Shown here: positions 54,054 through 62,494 of the stretch, one piece after another
How positions within the stretch are numbered: the stretch's first letter is position 1
How the letters are laid out: the number at the start of each line of letters is the position of its first letter
NCBI RefSeq assembly: GCF_001053185.1
Contig: NZ_CSTD01000003.1
Coordinates: 297,976-361,975 of the forward strand
Direction: 5' to 3'
Origin: Mycobacterium bohemicum DSM 44277
GTDB taxonomy: Bacteria > Actinomycetota > Actinomycetes > Mycobacteriales > Mycobacteriaceae
DNA length: 64,000 nt
Translations under genes and position numbers: made by a program
The notes under the pieces: model-generated
Told to the model about the DNA's origin: nothing
The model's input: the letters and a program-made list of their open reading frames with translations, nothing else
Database searches by the model: none

Positions 54054-54266
54054 CTACTGAAAGGGGGAGGCCGCGGGCAGGCTCGACAGGCCCTGCCGGA
54101 TTCCCTGGTTCACCCTGTCGGTGCGGACCGGGCTGTCGGCCGGGGCGACGTCGGCGCAGCCGCAGCTGAGTACACCGAAGACGCTGGGATCGGCGGCGGC
54201 GGGGGCGGCCAAGCCGAGACAAGTACCGAAAACGATTGCGCTGCTTAGTATTGCCTTACTTATCAA
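54054..54266 (-). CDS. Small secreted protein of unknown function
   Basis: A 70-residue protein from TTG 54266, supported by GGAGAA six bases upstream; ATG 54299 is an alternative. The signal peptide (SKAILSSAIVFGTCLGLAAPAAA) ends at ADPS. The mature part is about 45 residues with a CGC motif (VLSCGCADVAPADSP). No family recognised. The gene is convergent with the sulfatase fragment. Confidence 0.65.
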   Translation of the reverse strand: MISKAILSSAIVFGTCLGLAAPAAADPSVFGVLSCGCADVAPADSPVRTDRVNQGIRQGLSSLPAASPFQ

Positions 54267-54368
54267 GTGCAGTTCTCCGTAATAGGTGACACGCAACATG
54301 ATACGGGCGGCCGGAAACCGGAGGGTTAACGCCGACGTTGCAATCAGGTCAGCGGGGTTGCGATCACG

Positions 54369-54704
54369 TTACGAGGCGTACTTGGGGCAGTACGTGCGAA
54401 TGGCGGCGCCGACGAAGAACCCGGCGTGGTACCCGTCGAGGTTGCTGTTGCCCTGCACGGTCGACGCCACCTGCGCGGGGGTTTTGCCGTTGTCGAGTTC
54501 GTCGCAGACCTCGTGGGCCGCGACGAGCGCCTTGTCCGGGGATCCGAATTTGATGCCCTTGGACTTCAGCGCCGACAGGAAGGAGTCATCGACCGCGTCG
54601 GCGTGCGCGACGCCGTCAAGCGGGCCCAGCAACAACCCCGCGGCCAGCACCAGGCACGCCGCCGCGCGGGCAGGCAGGCCCCCGATGACGCCGTTGCTGG
54701 TCAT
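54369..54704 (-). CDS. DUF732 secreted protein
   Basis: A 111-residue protein: signal peptide to HADA, then a DUF732 domain (DDSFLSALKSKGIKFGSPDKALVAAHEVCDELDNGKTPAQ as span; two conserved Cys, one in VCDEL, the other in TYCPKY). Function unknown; mycobacteria have many copies. ATG 54704 has GGGAG upstream. Two more family members lie at 54837 and 57213. Confidence 0.85.
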   Translation of the reverse strand: MTSNGVIGGLPARAAACLVLAAGLLLGPLDGVAHADAVDDSFLSALKSKGIKFGSPDKALVAAHEVCDELDNGKTPAQVASTVQGNSNLDGYHAGFFVGAAIRTYCPKYAS

Positions 54705-54836
54705 TAAAACTCCCGTGGAACAAAACCGCCACCGAGGTGCGGCGGCGGTCGAGGCGACTTGCCATTTTACGTTCCCCGGCGGGGGACGTCTCAGAGTTGT
54801 CAAGCGGCTGTCACGCGGGTCTCCCCGGACCGGCCG

Positions 54837-55187
54837 TCAGGACGGGATGTCGGCGTATTTCGGGCAGTACGCGCGTTCGGCCACGGCGACGAAGTAACCG
54901 GCGTTGTCGCCGTCGAGCGTGCTGCTGTTCATCACGTCGGTCGCGACCTGCTCCTGGGTCTTGCCCATGCCGAGCTGGTGACAGACCAGATGACCGGCGG
55001 CGATGGCGGATTGGTTCGTCTCGTGGACGATCCCGTGCGCCTTGAGCGCTGCGATGAACTCGTCGTCGACGACGTCGGCGCGGGCGGCGGGAGCCGCTCC
55101 GAGAGGGGCGAGCAGTGCGCCCGCCATCAGCGGGCCGGCGGCCAGCAAGGCCAGGCGGCCAGGCTTACGGATACGGATGCTGGTCAT
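54837..55187 (-). CDS. DUF732 secreted protein
   Basis: A 116-residue protein with a signal peptide ending AARADV and a DUF732 domain (DDEFIAALKAHGIVHETNQSAIAAGHLVCHQL; second Cys in RAYCPKYADIPS). It is adjacent to and in the same orientation as the copy at 54369, suggesting tandem duplication followed by divergence. Confidence 0.85.
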   Translation of the reverse strand: MTSIRIRKPGRLALLAAGPLMAGALLAPLGAAPAARADVVDDEFIAALKAHGIVHETNQSAIAAGHLVCHQLGMGKTQEQVATDVMNSSTLDGDNAGYFVAVAERAYCPKYADIPS

Positions 55188-55383
55188 GTGTGTCCCCGCT
55201 GCGATAGAAGCGTGATTGCTTTGTCGCCTCTAAGTGTTGCGCCGAAAGTGGCCGGCAGGTTAAGACGGGTTTCCCATCAGGCGACGTCGACATTGCCAAC
55301 GTACCAACTTTGCGCTAGGTTCCGCCGCGGGCCACCGTCGTTCACCGGAGGGCCCTCGTCGATTCACCAGGCCGATCGGTAAT

Positions 55384-56340
55384 TTGACTCCCGTGTCCAA
55401 CGCGCGATGGTTGTGCCTCGCCGTCTCGGCGGTGTGCGCGGCGATCTGCGCGGCCTCGCCGGCGCTTCTCGCCGGCTGCGGCGCCCGCCACGTCTCGGCG
55501 TCGAGCGCCCGAGACATTGCCGGCACCTTCCGCGCGGACGGCATGGACCGGACGTACCGCCTGCACGTACCGCCCGGCAATCCGGTGGGGCTGGTGCTCA
55601 GCCTGCATGGTGGCGGCGGCACCGGGGTCGGGCAGCAGGGCCTGACCGACTTCGACGCGGTCGCCGACGCCCACGCCCTGCTGGTGGCCTATCCCGATGG
55701 CTACGACAAGAGCTGGGCCGACGGTCGCGGCGCGTCGCCCGCCGATCGCCGCCACGTCGACGACGCGGGTTTCCTCGTCGCGCTCGCGGGCAGGCTCGCG
55801 ACCGACTACGGCGTCCCCGCCGGGCACGTGTTCGTCACCGGAATGTCCAACGGGGCGTTCATGTCCAACCGCCTGGCGTGCGAGCACGCCGACGCGTTCG
55901 CCGCGGTCGCGGCGGTGGCCGGGACGCTGGGCGCGGGCGTGGGCTGCAACCCGTCGCGGCCGGTGTCGGTCCTGGCGGCGCACGGCACCGCCGACCCGCT
56001 GGTCCCGTTCAACGGCGGGGAGGTGCGTGGCCGCGGCGGGGTGAGCCACGCGATCTCGGCCCGCGGCATGGTGGACCGCTGGCGTTCGGTCGACGGGTGC
56101 CAGGGCGATCCGTCGGTGCAGCCGCTGCCCGGCGCCGGCGACGGCACCCTCGTGCGCCGATTCGATTGGGCGTCGTGTGCGGCGTCCACGGAGGTGGTCT
56201 TCTACCAGATCGACAGCGGCGGGCATACCTGGCCGGGCGGCAAGCAGTACCTGCCGAAGGCGATCATCGGCGCCACCGCCCGCGGGCTGGACGCCTCGGA
56301 GGTGATCGCGCAGTTCTTCCTGGCGCACGCCAGGGACTAG
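55384..56340 (+). CDS. lpqC: LpqC-type esterase lipoprotein (PHB depolymerase-like)
   Basis: A 318-residue alpha/beta hydrolase. The signal peptide has lipobox LLAGC, so it is anchored in the envelope. Catalytic parts are the oxyanion-side LHGGGGTG, the nucleophile in [11 protein letters not shown], Asp in [10 protein letters not shown] and His in SGGHTWPGG. Starts are TTG 55384 or GTG 55393. Position beside a sulfatase gene matches Rv3298c (lpqC) next to Rv3299c. The natural ester substrate is unknown. Confidence 0.88.
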   Translation: MTPVSNARWLCLAVSAVCAAICAASPALLAGCGARHVSASSARDIAGTFRADGMDRTYRLHVPPGNPVGLVLSLHGGGGTGVGQQGLTDFDAVADAHALLVAYPDGYDKSWADGRGASPADRRHVDDAGFLVALAGRLATDYGVPAGHVFVTGMSNGAFMSNRLACEHADAFAAVAAVAGTLGAGVGCNPSRPVSVLAAHGTADPLVPFNGGEVRGRGGVSHAISARGMVDRWRSVDGCQGDPSVQPLPGAGDGTLVRRFDWASCAASTEVVFYQIDSGGHTWPGGKQYLPKAIIGATARGLDASEVIAQFFLAHARD

Positions 56341-56436
56341 CGGGCGACCAGCGGTGTACGGGCGGCGAACGGCAGTTGAACGCCCGGCGCCACGGGCTTG
56401 AGGTTGTTAGCATGCCTCATGCTCGGAGGAATCGGG

Positions 56437-57209
56437 TTGAGGCTCAGGCGATTCGGCGCCGTCCTGGTTGCCGTGGCCACCGTTGCGGCCGCGGCGGCGG
56501 CGTGCGGCGGCGACAACGACGCGACCGGGACGAGCACGACGGCGCCACTGCGGCAAGGATCTTCAACGGGGCCATCCCCGCGTGGAACGACGGCGCGATC
56601 GCGGCCCTGAACCCCGGCGTCCCGCTGCCGGCCGAGCCGATCCGGGTCATCTTCCGCAGCGACGAGTCCGGCACCACGGACAACTTCCAGCGCTACCTGG
56701 ACAGCGCGTCCAACGGCGCGTGGGGCAGGGGCGCCGGCAAGACGTTCACCGGCGGCGTGGGCGAGGGCGCCAAGGGCAACGACGGCGCGGCCGCCGCCGT
56801 CAAGGCCACCGAGGGGGCCATCACCTACAACGAATGGTCGTTCGCGACCGCGCAACACCTGAGCATGGCCAGAATCATCACGTCGGCCGGACCCGAGCCG
56901 GTGGCCGTCAGCGCGGATTCGGTGGGCAAGACGATCTCGGCGGCCTGGTTCATCCGCGACGGCAACGACCTGGCCCTCGACACGATCTCGTTCTACCGGC
57001 CCAACCAGCCCGACGCCTACCCGATCGTGCTGGCCACCTACGAACTGGTGTGCTCGAAATACCCCGACCCGCAGGTCGGCGCGGCAGTGCGGGCGTTCCT
57101 GCAGAGCACGATCGGCGGCGGCCAGAATGGCTTGGCGGACAACGGTTACATCCCCGTCCCGCCCGAGTTCAAGTCACGGTTGTCGAAGGCGGTCGACGCG
57201 ATTTCCTGA
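56437..57209 (+). pseudogene. pstS: pstS gene with internal deletion and frameshift
   Basis: TTG 56437 (GGAGG at 56424-56428) starts a lipoprotein signal ([12 protein letters not shown] ... AAACGGDND). At about 56547 the sequence jumps to the middle of a PstS protein in another frame: [31 protein letters not shown], then the normal C-terminus. Roughly 100 codons between the lipobox and KIFNG-type block are absent. The product cannot be full PstS. A complete pstS is at 21784. Confidence 0.82.
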
Positions 57210-57212
57210 CGC

Positions 57213-57482
57213 TCAGGACGCGCTGTGGTAGCGCGGGCAGTACGCGGCGACGCTCGCGCCGACGAAGAATCCCGCGCGGTAGCCGTCGAGCTGGCTGTTG
57301 GTCATCACCTCGGTCGCGACGTCGGACTTCTGCTTGCCCAGGTCGAGTTCGTCACAGACCTCGTGGCCGGCGATGAGCGCGGCCTGCGGCGACGCGAAGT
57401 TGATGCCCTTGGCCTTCACCGCGTTCAGGAACGCGTAGTCGACGGCGTCGGCGTGCGCGGTCGCGGCCGCCACGGCCGCCAG
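57213..57482 (-). pseudogene. DUF732 gene, 5'-truncated
   Basis: Codes for the mature DUF732 domain (DAVDYAFLNAVKAKGINFASPQ ... VAAYCPRYHSAS), but the signal peptide begins mid-way at LAAVAAATAHA. Upstream the DNA is the helicase gene, same strand. No own start codon is left. Confidence 0.75.
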
Positions 57483-59218
57483 CTGGTGGCGCCCAGCGAG
57501 ATGACGTCGCCGGGCCGCGACTCGTAGACCATCTCCTCGTCGAGTTCGCCCACCCGCGAGGGCTTTTCGGGGTCGGTGGCGAGGTAGACGGTGAACATGC
57601 CCCGGTCCGGGATCGCCCCGCCGGAGGTGACGGCCAGCCGCTGCGCGCCGGGCCGCGCGGTCAGCGTGCCGGCATCGCGGTCGTAGACGAGCCGCGGGCG
57701 CAGTTCCGCGAAGTCGGTGGACGGATACTTGCCCGCCAGCAGGTCCAGGGTGGCCTCGTAGACGCTGCGCGGCAGGGTCGCGAACGGGGCGGCCCGCCGC
57801 ACGGTGTCGAACCACCGGTCGGCGTCCAGCGGCTCGAGCGCGGCCGCCGCCACCGTGTGCTGCGCCAGGATGTCCAGCGGGTTGGCCGGCACCCGCATCG
57901 TCTCGATCTGGCCGGCCAGCATCCGCTGCACGGTCACCGCGCAGCCGATGAGGTCGGTGCGGTGCTTGGGGAACAGCACCCCCCGGGAGACCTCGCCGAC
58001 CTGGTGGCCGGCCCGGCCGATCCGCTGCAGCCCGCTGGCGACCGACGGCGGCGCCTCGACCTGGATCACCAGGTCCACCGCGCCCATGTCGATACCCAGC
58101 TCCAGGCTGGACGTCGCCACCACGGCCTTGAGCAGCCCCCGCTTTAGGTCGTCCTCGACCAGGGCGCGCTGCTCCTTGCTGACCGAACCGTGGTGGGCGC
58201 GCGCGAGCACCGGGTCCGCGCCGTAGGTCTGGCCGCTGCCCATGATGTGCGCCGGCGCGCCGCCCGGCACCCCGGGATTGGCGTCGGTGGTCAGGGTCTG
58301 GCCGCAGCGCTCGGCGTGGATCTCGTTGAGCCGGGCCGTGAGCCGCTCGGCGAGCCGCCGGGAGTTGGCGAACACGATGGTCGAGTTGTGCGACTCGATC
58401 AGGTCGACCAGGCGGGCCTCGACGTCGGGCCAGATGCTGTTGTTCTCCAGGTTCGCCATGTCCGGCACCGGCACCTGCACGCTGAGCTCGACCGTCTTGG
58501 ACGACGCCGGGGCCACGATCGTGGTGGGGTGCCGGCCGGACAGGAACCGGGCCAGCTCCTCGGGCGGACGCACGGTGGCCGACAACCCGATGCGCTGCGC
58601 GGGCCGCCCGCCCCGCAGCTCGTCGAGGCGCTCGAGCGAAAGCGCGAGGTGCGCGCCCCGCTTGCCGGCGGCGATGGCGTGGATCTCATCGACGATCACC
58701 GTCGCCACGCCGGCCAGGGTCTCCCGCGCGGCCGAGGTCAGCATCAAAAACAGCGACTCCGGGGTGGTGATCAGCACGTCGGGGGGGCGGGCGATGAGCT
58801 GGCGGCGCTGGGCCGGCGGGGTGTCGCCGGACCGGACGCCGACGCTGATGGCGGGCGGGGGCACGCCGTGCCGGGCGGCCACCCGGGTGAGCCCGGCCAG
58901 CGGGGTGCGCAGGTTGCGCTCGACGTCGACCGCCAGCGCCTTGAGCGGGGAGACGTAGAGCACGCGGGTGCCCGCCGGCGCGTCGGCGGAGCCGGCGAGG
59001 GACGCGAGCGAATCCAGGGCCCACAGGAAGGCCGCCAGGGTCTTGCCCGAGCCGGTGGGCGCGATCACCAGGGTGTTCTTCCCGTCGGCGATGGCGTCCC
59101 ACGCCTGCGCCTGCGCGGTGGTCGGCGCGGCGAAGGTGCCCTCGAACCACTCCCGGGTGATGCGGCCGAAACGGCGCAGTGGATCGGGAGGCGGCGGGGA
59201 ACCGCGGCGAGCGTTCAC
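57476..59218 (-). pseudogene. lhr: Lhr-type ATP-dependent helicase, 3'-truncated
   Basis: The first 573 or so codons of Lhr, a superfamily 2 DNA helicase of about 1500 residues in mycobacteria. Motif I APTGSGKT, motif II DEIH, motif III LSATVRP, motif V/VI GIDMGAVDLVIQ and QRIGRAGHQ are present. After VISLGATSWR (near 57480) the frame enters the DUF732 gene and stops at 57425. The motor core is complete, but more than 900 residues including the Lhr-CTD and the region up to nei are gone. Gene order tetR-lhr matches Rv3295-Rv3296. Confidence 0.85.
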
Positions 59219-59252
59219 CCCCCCATGGTGCCAACCGGTGCCGACACGAGCC

Positions 59253-59918
59253 TTACAGTCGCGCGGTGGCCATCGCCCCGGCCAGCTCCTCCGGGATCTC
59301 CGGCACGCGGGCGATGGCGTCCAGCAGGGCGTGCGCGCAGGCGTCGGCCAGCCGGTCGGCGTCGGTCGTGGGGTCGATGATGCGCTGGCGGCACACCTCG
59401 AAGGTGAACGAAAGCCAGCCGCTGAGGATCACCCGCAGGTCCCGCTCGACGTCGGGCTGCAGGGCCCGGTTGTCCTGCATGCCGCTGACCACCTCGGCGA
59501 TCCGGGACATGATGTGTTCCATTTGGCGGTTCTTGGCTTCCTCGTCGATCCCGAGCAGGACCGGGTCGGACCGGCCGAGGCCCACGTACGCCGCCCACGC
59601 CGCCTCCGGGTTCTGCTCGTGATAGGCCATGTAGGCCAGCACCCCGGTGCGGATCTCCTCGAACATCGTCATGCCCGCGGGCGGGGGGTTGTTGGTGGCC
59701 TCGTACAAACGGTCGGCCTCGTCCTTCACGACCGCCGCGAAGAACGCCCGCTTGTCGGGAAAGTAGTGGTACATCAGGGCCCGCGAGACCCCGGCGCGTT
59801 CGGCTATCTCGTCGATGCGGACCTCGTCATAGGGTCGTTTCCCAAAGACTTCTGCCCCCAACGCGAGCAGCTCGGCACGGCGATCCTCGGGGGATAGCCG
59901 CCTTCTAGCTGTCGGCAT
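59253..59918 (-). CDS. TetR family regulator
   Basis: A 221-residue TetR-type regulator upstream of lhr, as Rv3295 is in M. tuberculosis. The helix-turn-helix is at residues about 14-58 (RRAELLALGAEVFGKRPYDEVRIDEIAERAGVSRALMYHYFPDK as span). The ligand domain begins at about residue 75. ATG 59918. Target genes and ligand are unknown. The 168-base gap to 60086 shows no gene. Confidence 0.83.
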   Translation of the reverse strand: MPTARRRLSPEDRRAELLALGAEVFGKRPYDEVRIDEIAERAGVSRALMYHYFPDKRAFFAAVVKDEADRLYEATNNPPPAGMTMFEEIRTGVLAYMAYHEQNPEAAWAAYVGLGRSDPVLLGIDEEAKNRQMEHIMSRIAEVVSGMQDNRALQPDVERDLRVILSGWLSFTFEVCRQRIIDPTTDADRLADACAHALLDAIARVPEIPEELAGAMATARL

Positions 59919-60086
59919 GTGTCAGATAGTACTCACCGAGGTTAAGGGCGGTTTGTCTCGGCAGTGGGCCGGGTGGGCAACCGTGAAATTCCCCTGGCGT
60001 GAGTTCACCTGGCGCGGTAACTTTTTCCACCCGGAACCCGATGCACTACACGGCAGCGCTGGTCGGGAGTATTCGAGGGGCAGGGG

Positions 60087-60470
60087 ATGCAGAGGGCAGG
60101 TGAGCGATCGCCGGGCGATCACCTCGGGCGCGAGGACCGCGAGGTGCACGCCGCCGTGAGGTTCGCCGTGCTGGCGGCGGCCGCCGGGCTCGGGTTCTTG
60201 ATCCTGGCCGCCTTGTGGGTCAGCACCTGCCCCGGGACCAGCGTCGACACGGCGGCCTGCGGCGCACCGCAGCGCGCGCTGCTGGCCCTCGGCAGTCCGG
60301 TGATTCTGTTCGTCGCCGGGCTGTGGGCGTTCCTGCGCACCTATCGGGTGTGGAAGGCCGAGGGCACCTGGTGGGGATGGCAAGGGGCCGGCTGGTTCCT
60401 GCTCACGTTGATGGTGCTGACCGTGTCCATGGGCGTCGCGCCCATCGCCGGGCCCGCGCTGACGGGTTAG
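60087..60470 (+). CDS. Small membrane protein upstream of the sigF operon
   Basis: A 127-residue protein with three hydrophobic helices (residues about 24-45, 65-82 and 98-120) and a basic N-terminus. Two Cys (C48, C58) lie in the loop after helix 1. The place corresponds to the small membrane genes between lat and usfX in M. tuberculosis (Rv3288c-Rv3289c region), but similarity to a particular one could not be confirmed. ATG 60087 with GGGGCAGGGG upstream. Confidence 0.6.
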   Translation: MQRAGERSPGDHLGREDREVHAAVRFAVLAAAAGLGFLILAALWVSTCPGTSVDTAACGAPQRALLALGSPVILFVAGLWAFLRTYRVWKAEGTWWGWQGAGWFLLTLMVLTVSMGVAPIAGPALTG

Positions 60471-60493
60471 CGTTCAGCCGCGGGAAATCCGGC

Positions 60494-60519
60494 GGTTACC
60501 GCGCTTACCGAGTGGGTAT
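60494..60519 (+). promoter_or_regulatory. Sigma F-type promoter of rsbW-sigF
   Basis: GGTT (60494-60497), 16 bases, then GGGTAT (60514-60519), close to the mycobacterial sigma F consensus GTTT-N15-17-GGGTAT. It lies about 170 bases upstream of rsbW. In M. tuberculosis the usfX-sigF operon has a sigma F-dependent promoter in this place, giving positive autoregulation. Confidence 0.78.
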
Positions 60520-60691
60520 CAGGTGTAGACCATGATGAGTGCCCTCAAGGTCTTGCCAGCGAGATCAGACGCCGACATCGACGTCCGCATCGGGCGAGTA
60601 CCCGGCGGCGATCATGACTAACCAATTGGAGCCTACGGTCCACGGCAGGCTGCAGAGTAGTAGTTTCAGTCAAACGGTGCCGGGAGACCAG

Positions 60692-61129
60692 ATGTCCGAT
60701 GCGGGAGCGCGCGCCAACAGGAGTCAACGAGGCCATCGCGCGGTAGAACTGCACGTCGCGGCGCGCCTGGAGAACCTGGCGATGCTGCGCACCCTGGTCG
60801 GCGCGATCGGCACCTTCGAGGACCTCGACTTCGACGCCGTCGCCGACCTGCGCCTCGCGGTCGACGAGGTGTGCACCCGGCTCATCCGCTCGGCCACCCC
60901 GGACGCCACGCTGGTCGTGGTGGTGGACCCGCGCGACGACGAGCTGGTGGTGGAGGCCTCGGCCGCCTGCGACACCCACGACGTGGTGGCGCCCGGCAGC
61001 TTCAGCTGGCACGTCCTGACCTCGCTGGCCGACGATGTCCAGACCTTCCACGACGGCCGCGAACCGAACGAAAGCGGCAGCATCTTCGGTATCAAGCTGA
61101 CGGCGCGACGGGTGGCCTCCAGCAGGTGA
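60692..61129 (+). CDS. rsbW: Anti-sigma F factor RsbW (UsfX)
   Basis: A 145-residue GHKL-type anti-sigma factor that sequesters SigF. The N-terminal part (VELHVAARLENLAMLRTLVGAIGTF) and LRLAVDEVCTRLI (the N-box region) match M. tuberculosis UsfX almost throughout, and so does the length. ATG 60692 follows GGGAGA; the open frame to 60539 lies in the promoter region. Its TGA overlaps the sigF GTG (61126-61129). Confidence 0.95.
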   Translation: MSDAGARANRSQRGHRAVELHVAARLENLAMLRTLVGAIGTFEDLDFDAVADLRLAVDEVCTRLIRSATPDATLVVVVDPRDDELVVEASAACDTHDVVAPGSFSWHVLTSLADDVQTFHDGREPNESGSIFGIKLTARRVASSR

Positions 61130-61914
61130 CGGCGCGAGCTGCCGGCGGGTCGGTGTCACGACCGAACGAGTACGCCGACGTCCCGGACATGTTCCGTGAA
61201 TTGGCCGCCGCGGCGGCCGATTCGATGGAGTTCCAGCGCCAACGGGACAAGATCGTGGAGCGCTGCCTGCCGCTCGCCGACCACATCGCCCGCCGGTTCG
61301 AGGGTCGCGGGGAACCCCGCGACGACCTGGTCCAGGTGGCGCGGGTCGGGCTGGTCAACGCGGTGATCCGGTTCGACGTGGAGGCCGGCACGGACTTCGT
61401 GTCGTTCGCGGTGCCCACGATCATGGGCGAGGTCCGCCGCCACTTCCGCGACAACAGCTGGTCGGTCAAGGTGCCGCGGCGACTCAAGGAGCTGCACCTG
61501 CGGCTCGGCACGGCCACCGCGGAGCTGTCGCAACGGCTGGGCCGGGCGCCGACGGCCACCGAACTCGCCGCGGAACTCGGCATGGACCGCGCCGAGGTCG
61601 TCGAGGGCCTGGTGGCGGGCAGCTCCTACAACACCCTGTCCATCGACAGCGGGGGCGGCGGCGACGACGACGAGGCGCGCGCGATCGCCGACACCCTGGG
61701 CGACGTCGACACCGGGCTGGACCAGATCGAGGACCGCGAGGCGCTGCGCCCGATGCTCGACGCGCTACCCGAGCGGGAACGAACGGTGCTGGTGCTCAGG
61801 TTCTTCGAGTCGATGACCCAGACGCAGATCGCCGAGCGGGTCGGCATCTCCCAGATGCACGTCTCCCGGCTGCTGGCCAAGTCCCTGGCGCGGCTGCGCG
61901 ACCAGCTGGAGTAG
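61126..61914 (+). CDS. sigF: RNA polymerase sigma factor SigF
   Basis: A 262-residue group 3 sigma factor for stationary-phase and stress genes in mycobacteria. Region 2 contains RRFEGRGEPRDDLVQVARVGLVNAV and FAVPTIMGEVRRHFRD; region 3 has VKVPRRLKELHLRLG; region 4 has MTQTQIAERVGISQMHVSRLL. GTG 61126 overlaps the rsbW stop, so synthesis of SigF is coupled to its antagonist. Nearly identical in length to the M. tuberculosis protein. Confidence 0.97.
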   Translation: MTARAAGGSVSRPNEYADVPDMFRELAAAAADSMEFQRQRDKIVERCLPLADHIARRFEGRGEPRDDLVQVARVGLVNAVIRFDVEAGTDFVSFAVPTIMGEVRRHFRDNSWSVKVPRRLKELHLRLGTATAELSQRLGRAPTATELAAELGMDRAEVVEGLVAGSSYNTLSIDSGGGGDDDEARAIADTLGDVDTGLDQIEDREALRPMLDALPERERTVLVLRFFESMTQTQIAERVGISQMHVSRLLAKSLARLRDQLE

Positions 61915-61918
61915 GGGT

Positions 61919-62305
61919 TCAGGCGGCCCCGCGCTCGGGGGGATCGGCCGGCACCAGCGGTTCGCGCAGCGGCGTGGTCACGGGCAGGGTGTCGTCGGGG
62001 TCGCAGATGCGCAGCAGCCTCGACACCGCCGTGCTGGACACCATGGCCCAGTCGATTCCTGCTCCCGAGCACATCACGTTGATCCGGTGCAGCGCCGAAA
62101 AGCCCGCGGTGCCAATGAAATCCAGCCCCCGCAGGTCAAGGATCACGCGGCGGGAGCGGCCGAGGCTGTGCTGGACGTAGGCCGCCAGCTCGTCGGCGTT
62201 GGCCGCGTCGAGTTCACCGTCGACGGTGATGACCGTGCCCGACGGTTCCCAGCGCGCGTTGAACCGGGTGGTGCGGCAATTTTGCCAGGGTTGCGCCACA
62301 AGCAT
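61919..62305 (-). CDS. STAS-domain anti-anti-sigma-type protein
   Basis: A 128-residue STAS protein (VITVDGELDAANADELAAYV ... LDLRGLDFIGTAGFSALHRI). It is convergent with sigF, 4 bases apart, and may release SigF from RsbW. In the usual phosphorylation motif D-S-S-G the residues here are G-T-A-G, so the canonical Ser is Ala; control by RsbW kinase activity is doubtful. ATG 62305 is supported by GAGGGAG seven bases upstream; ATG 62320 has none. Confidence 0.82.
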   Translation of the reverse strand: MLVAQPWQNCRTTRFNARWEPSGTVITVDGELDAANADELAAYVQHSLGRSRRVILDLRGLDFIGTAGFSALHRINVMCSGAGIDWAMVSSTAVSRLLRICDPDDTLPVTTPLREPLVPADPPERGAA

Positions 62306-62494
62306 GCTTGACTCCCTCATGTGAGGAGGATGTGCTGTGGATGACGTCGGGTCTGTCGGGCGCCGTTAGCGCTACTGGGAGGGGAGGGGTTCACCTTCCC
62401 GACAAATCCGTGACGTGATCCGGTGTGGCTGTGAACTCAACCTGCCAAGAACCCTACTCGCGTCGGAGAGGACCCGACAACCGATCACGCGGGT

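Noticed and set aside
55407..57209. 600-codon plus-strand frame spanning lpqC and pstS
   Set aside because: The first half is the out-of-frame shadow of lpqC; only the part after about 56547 is PstS sequence.
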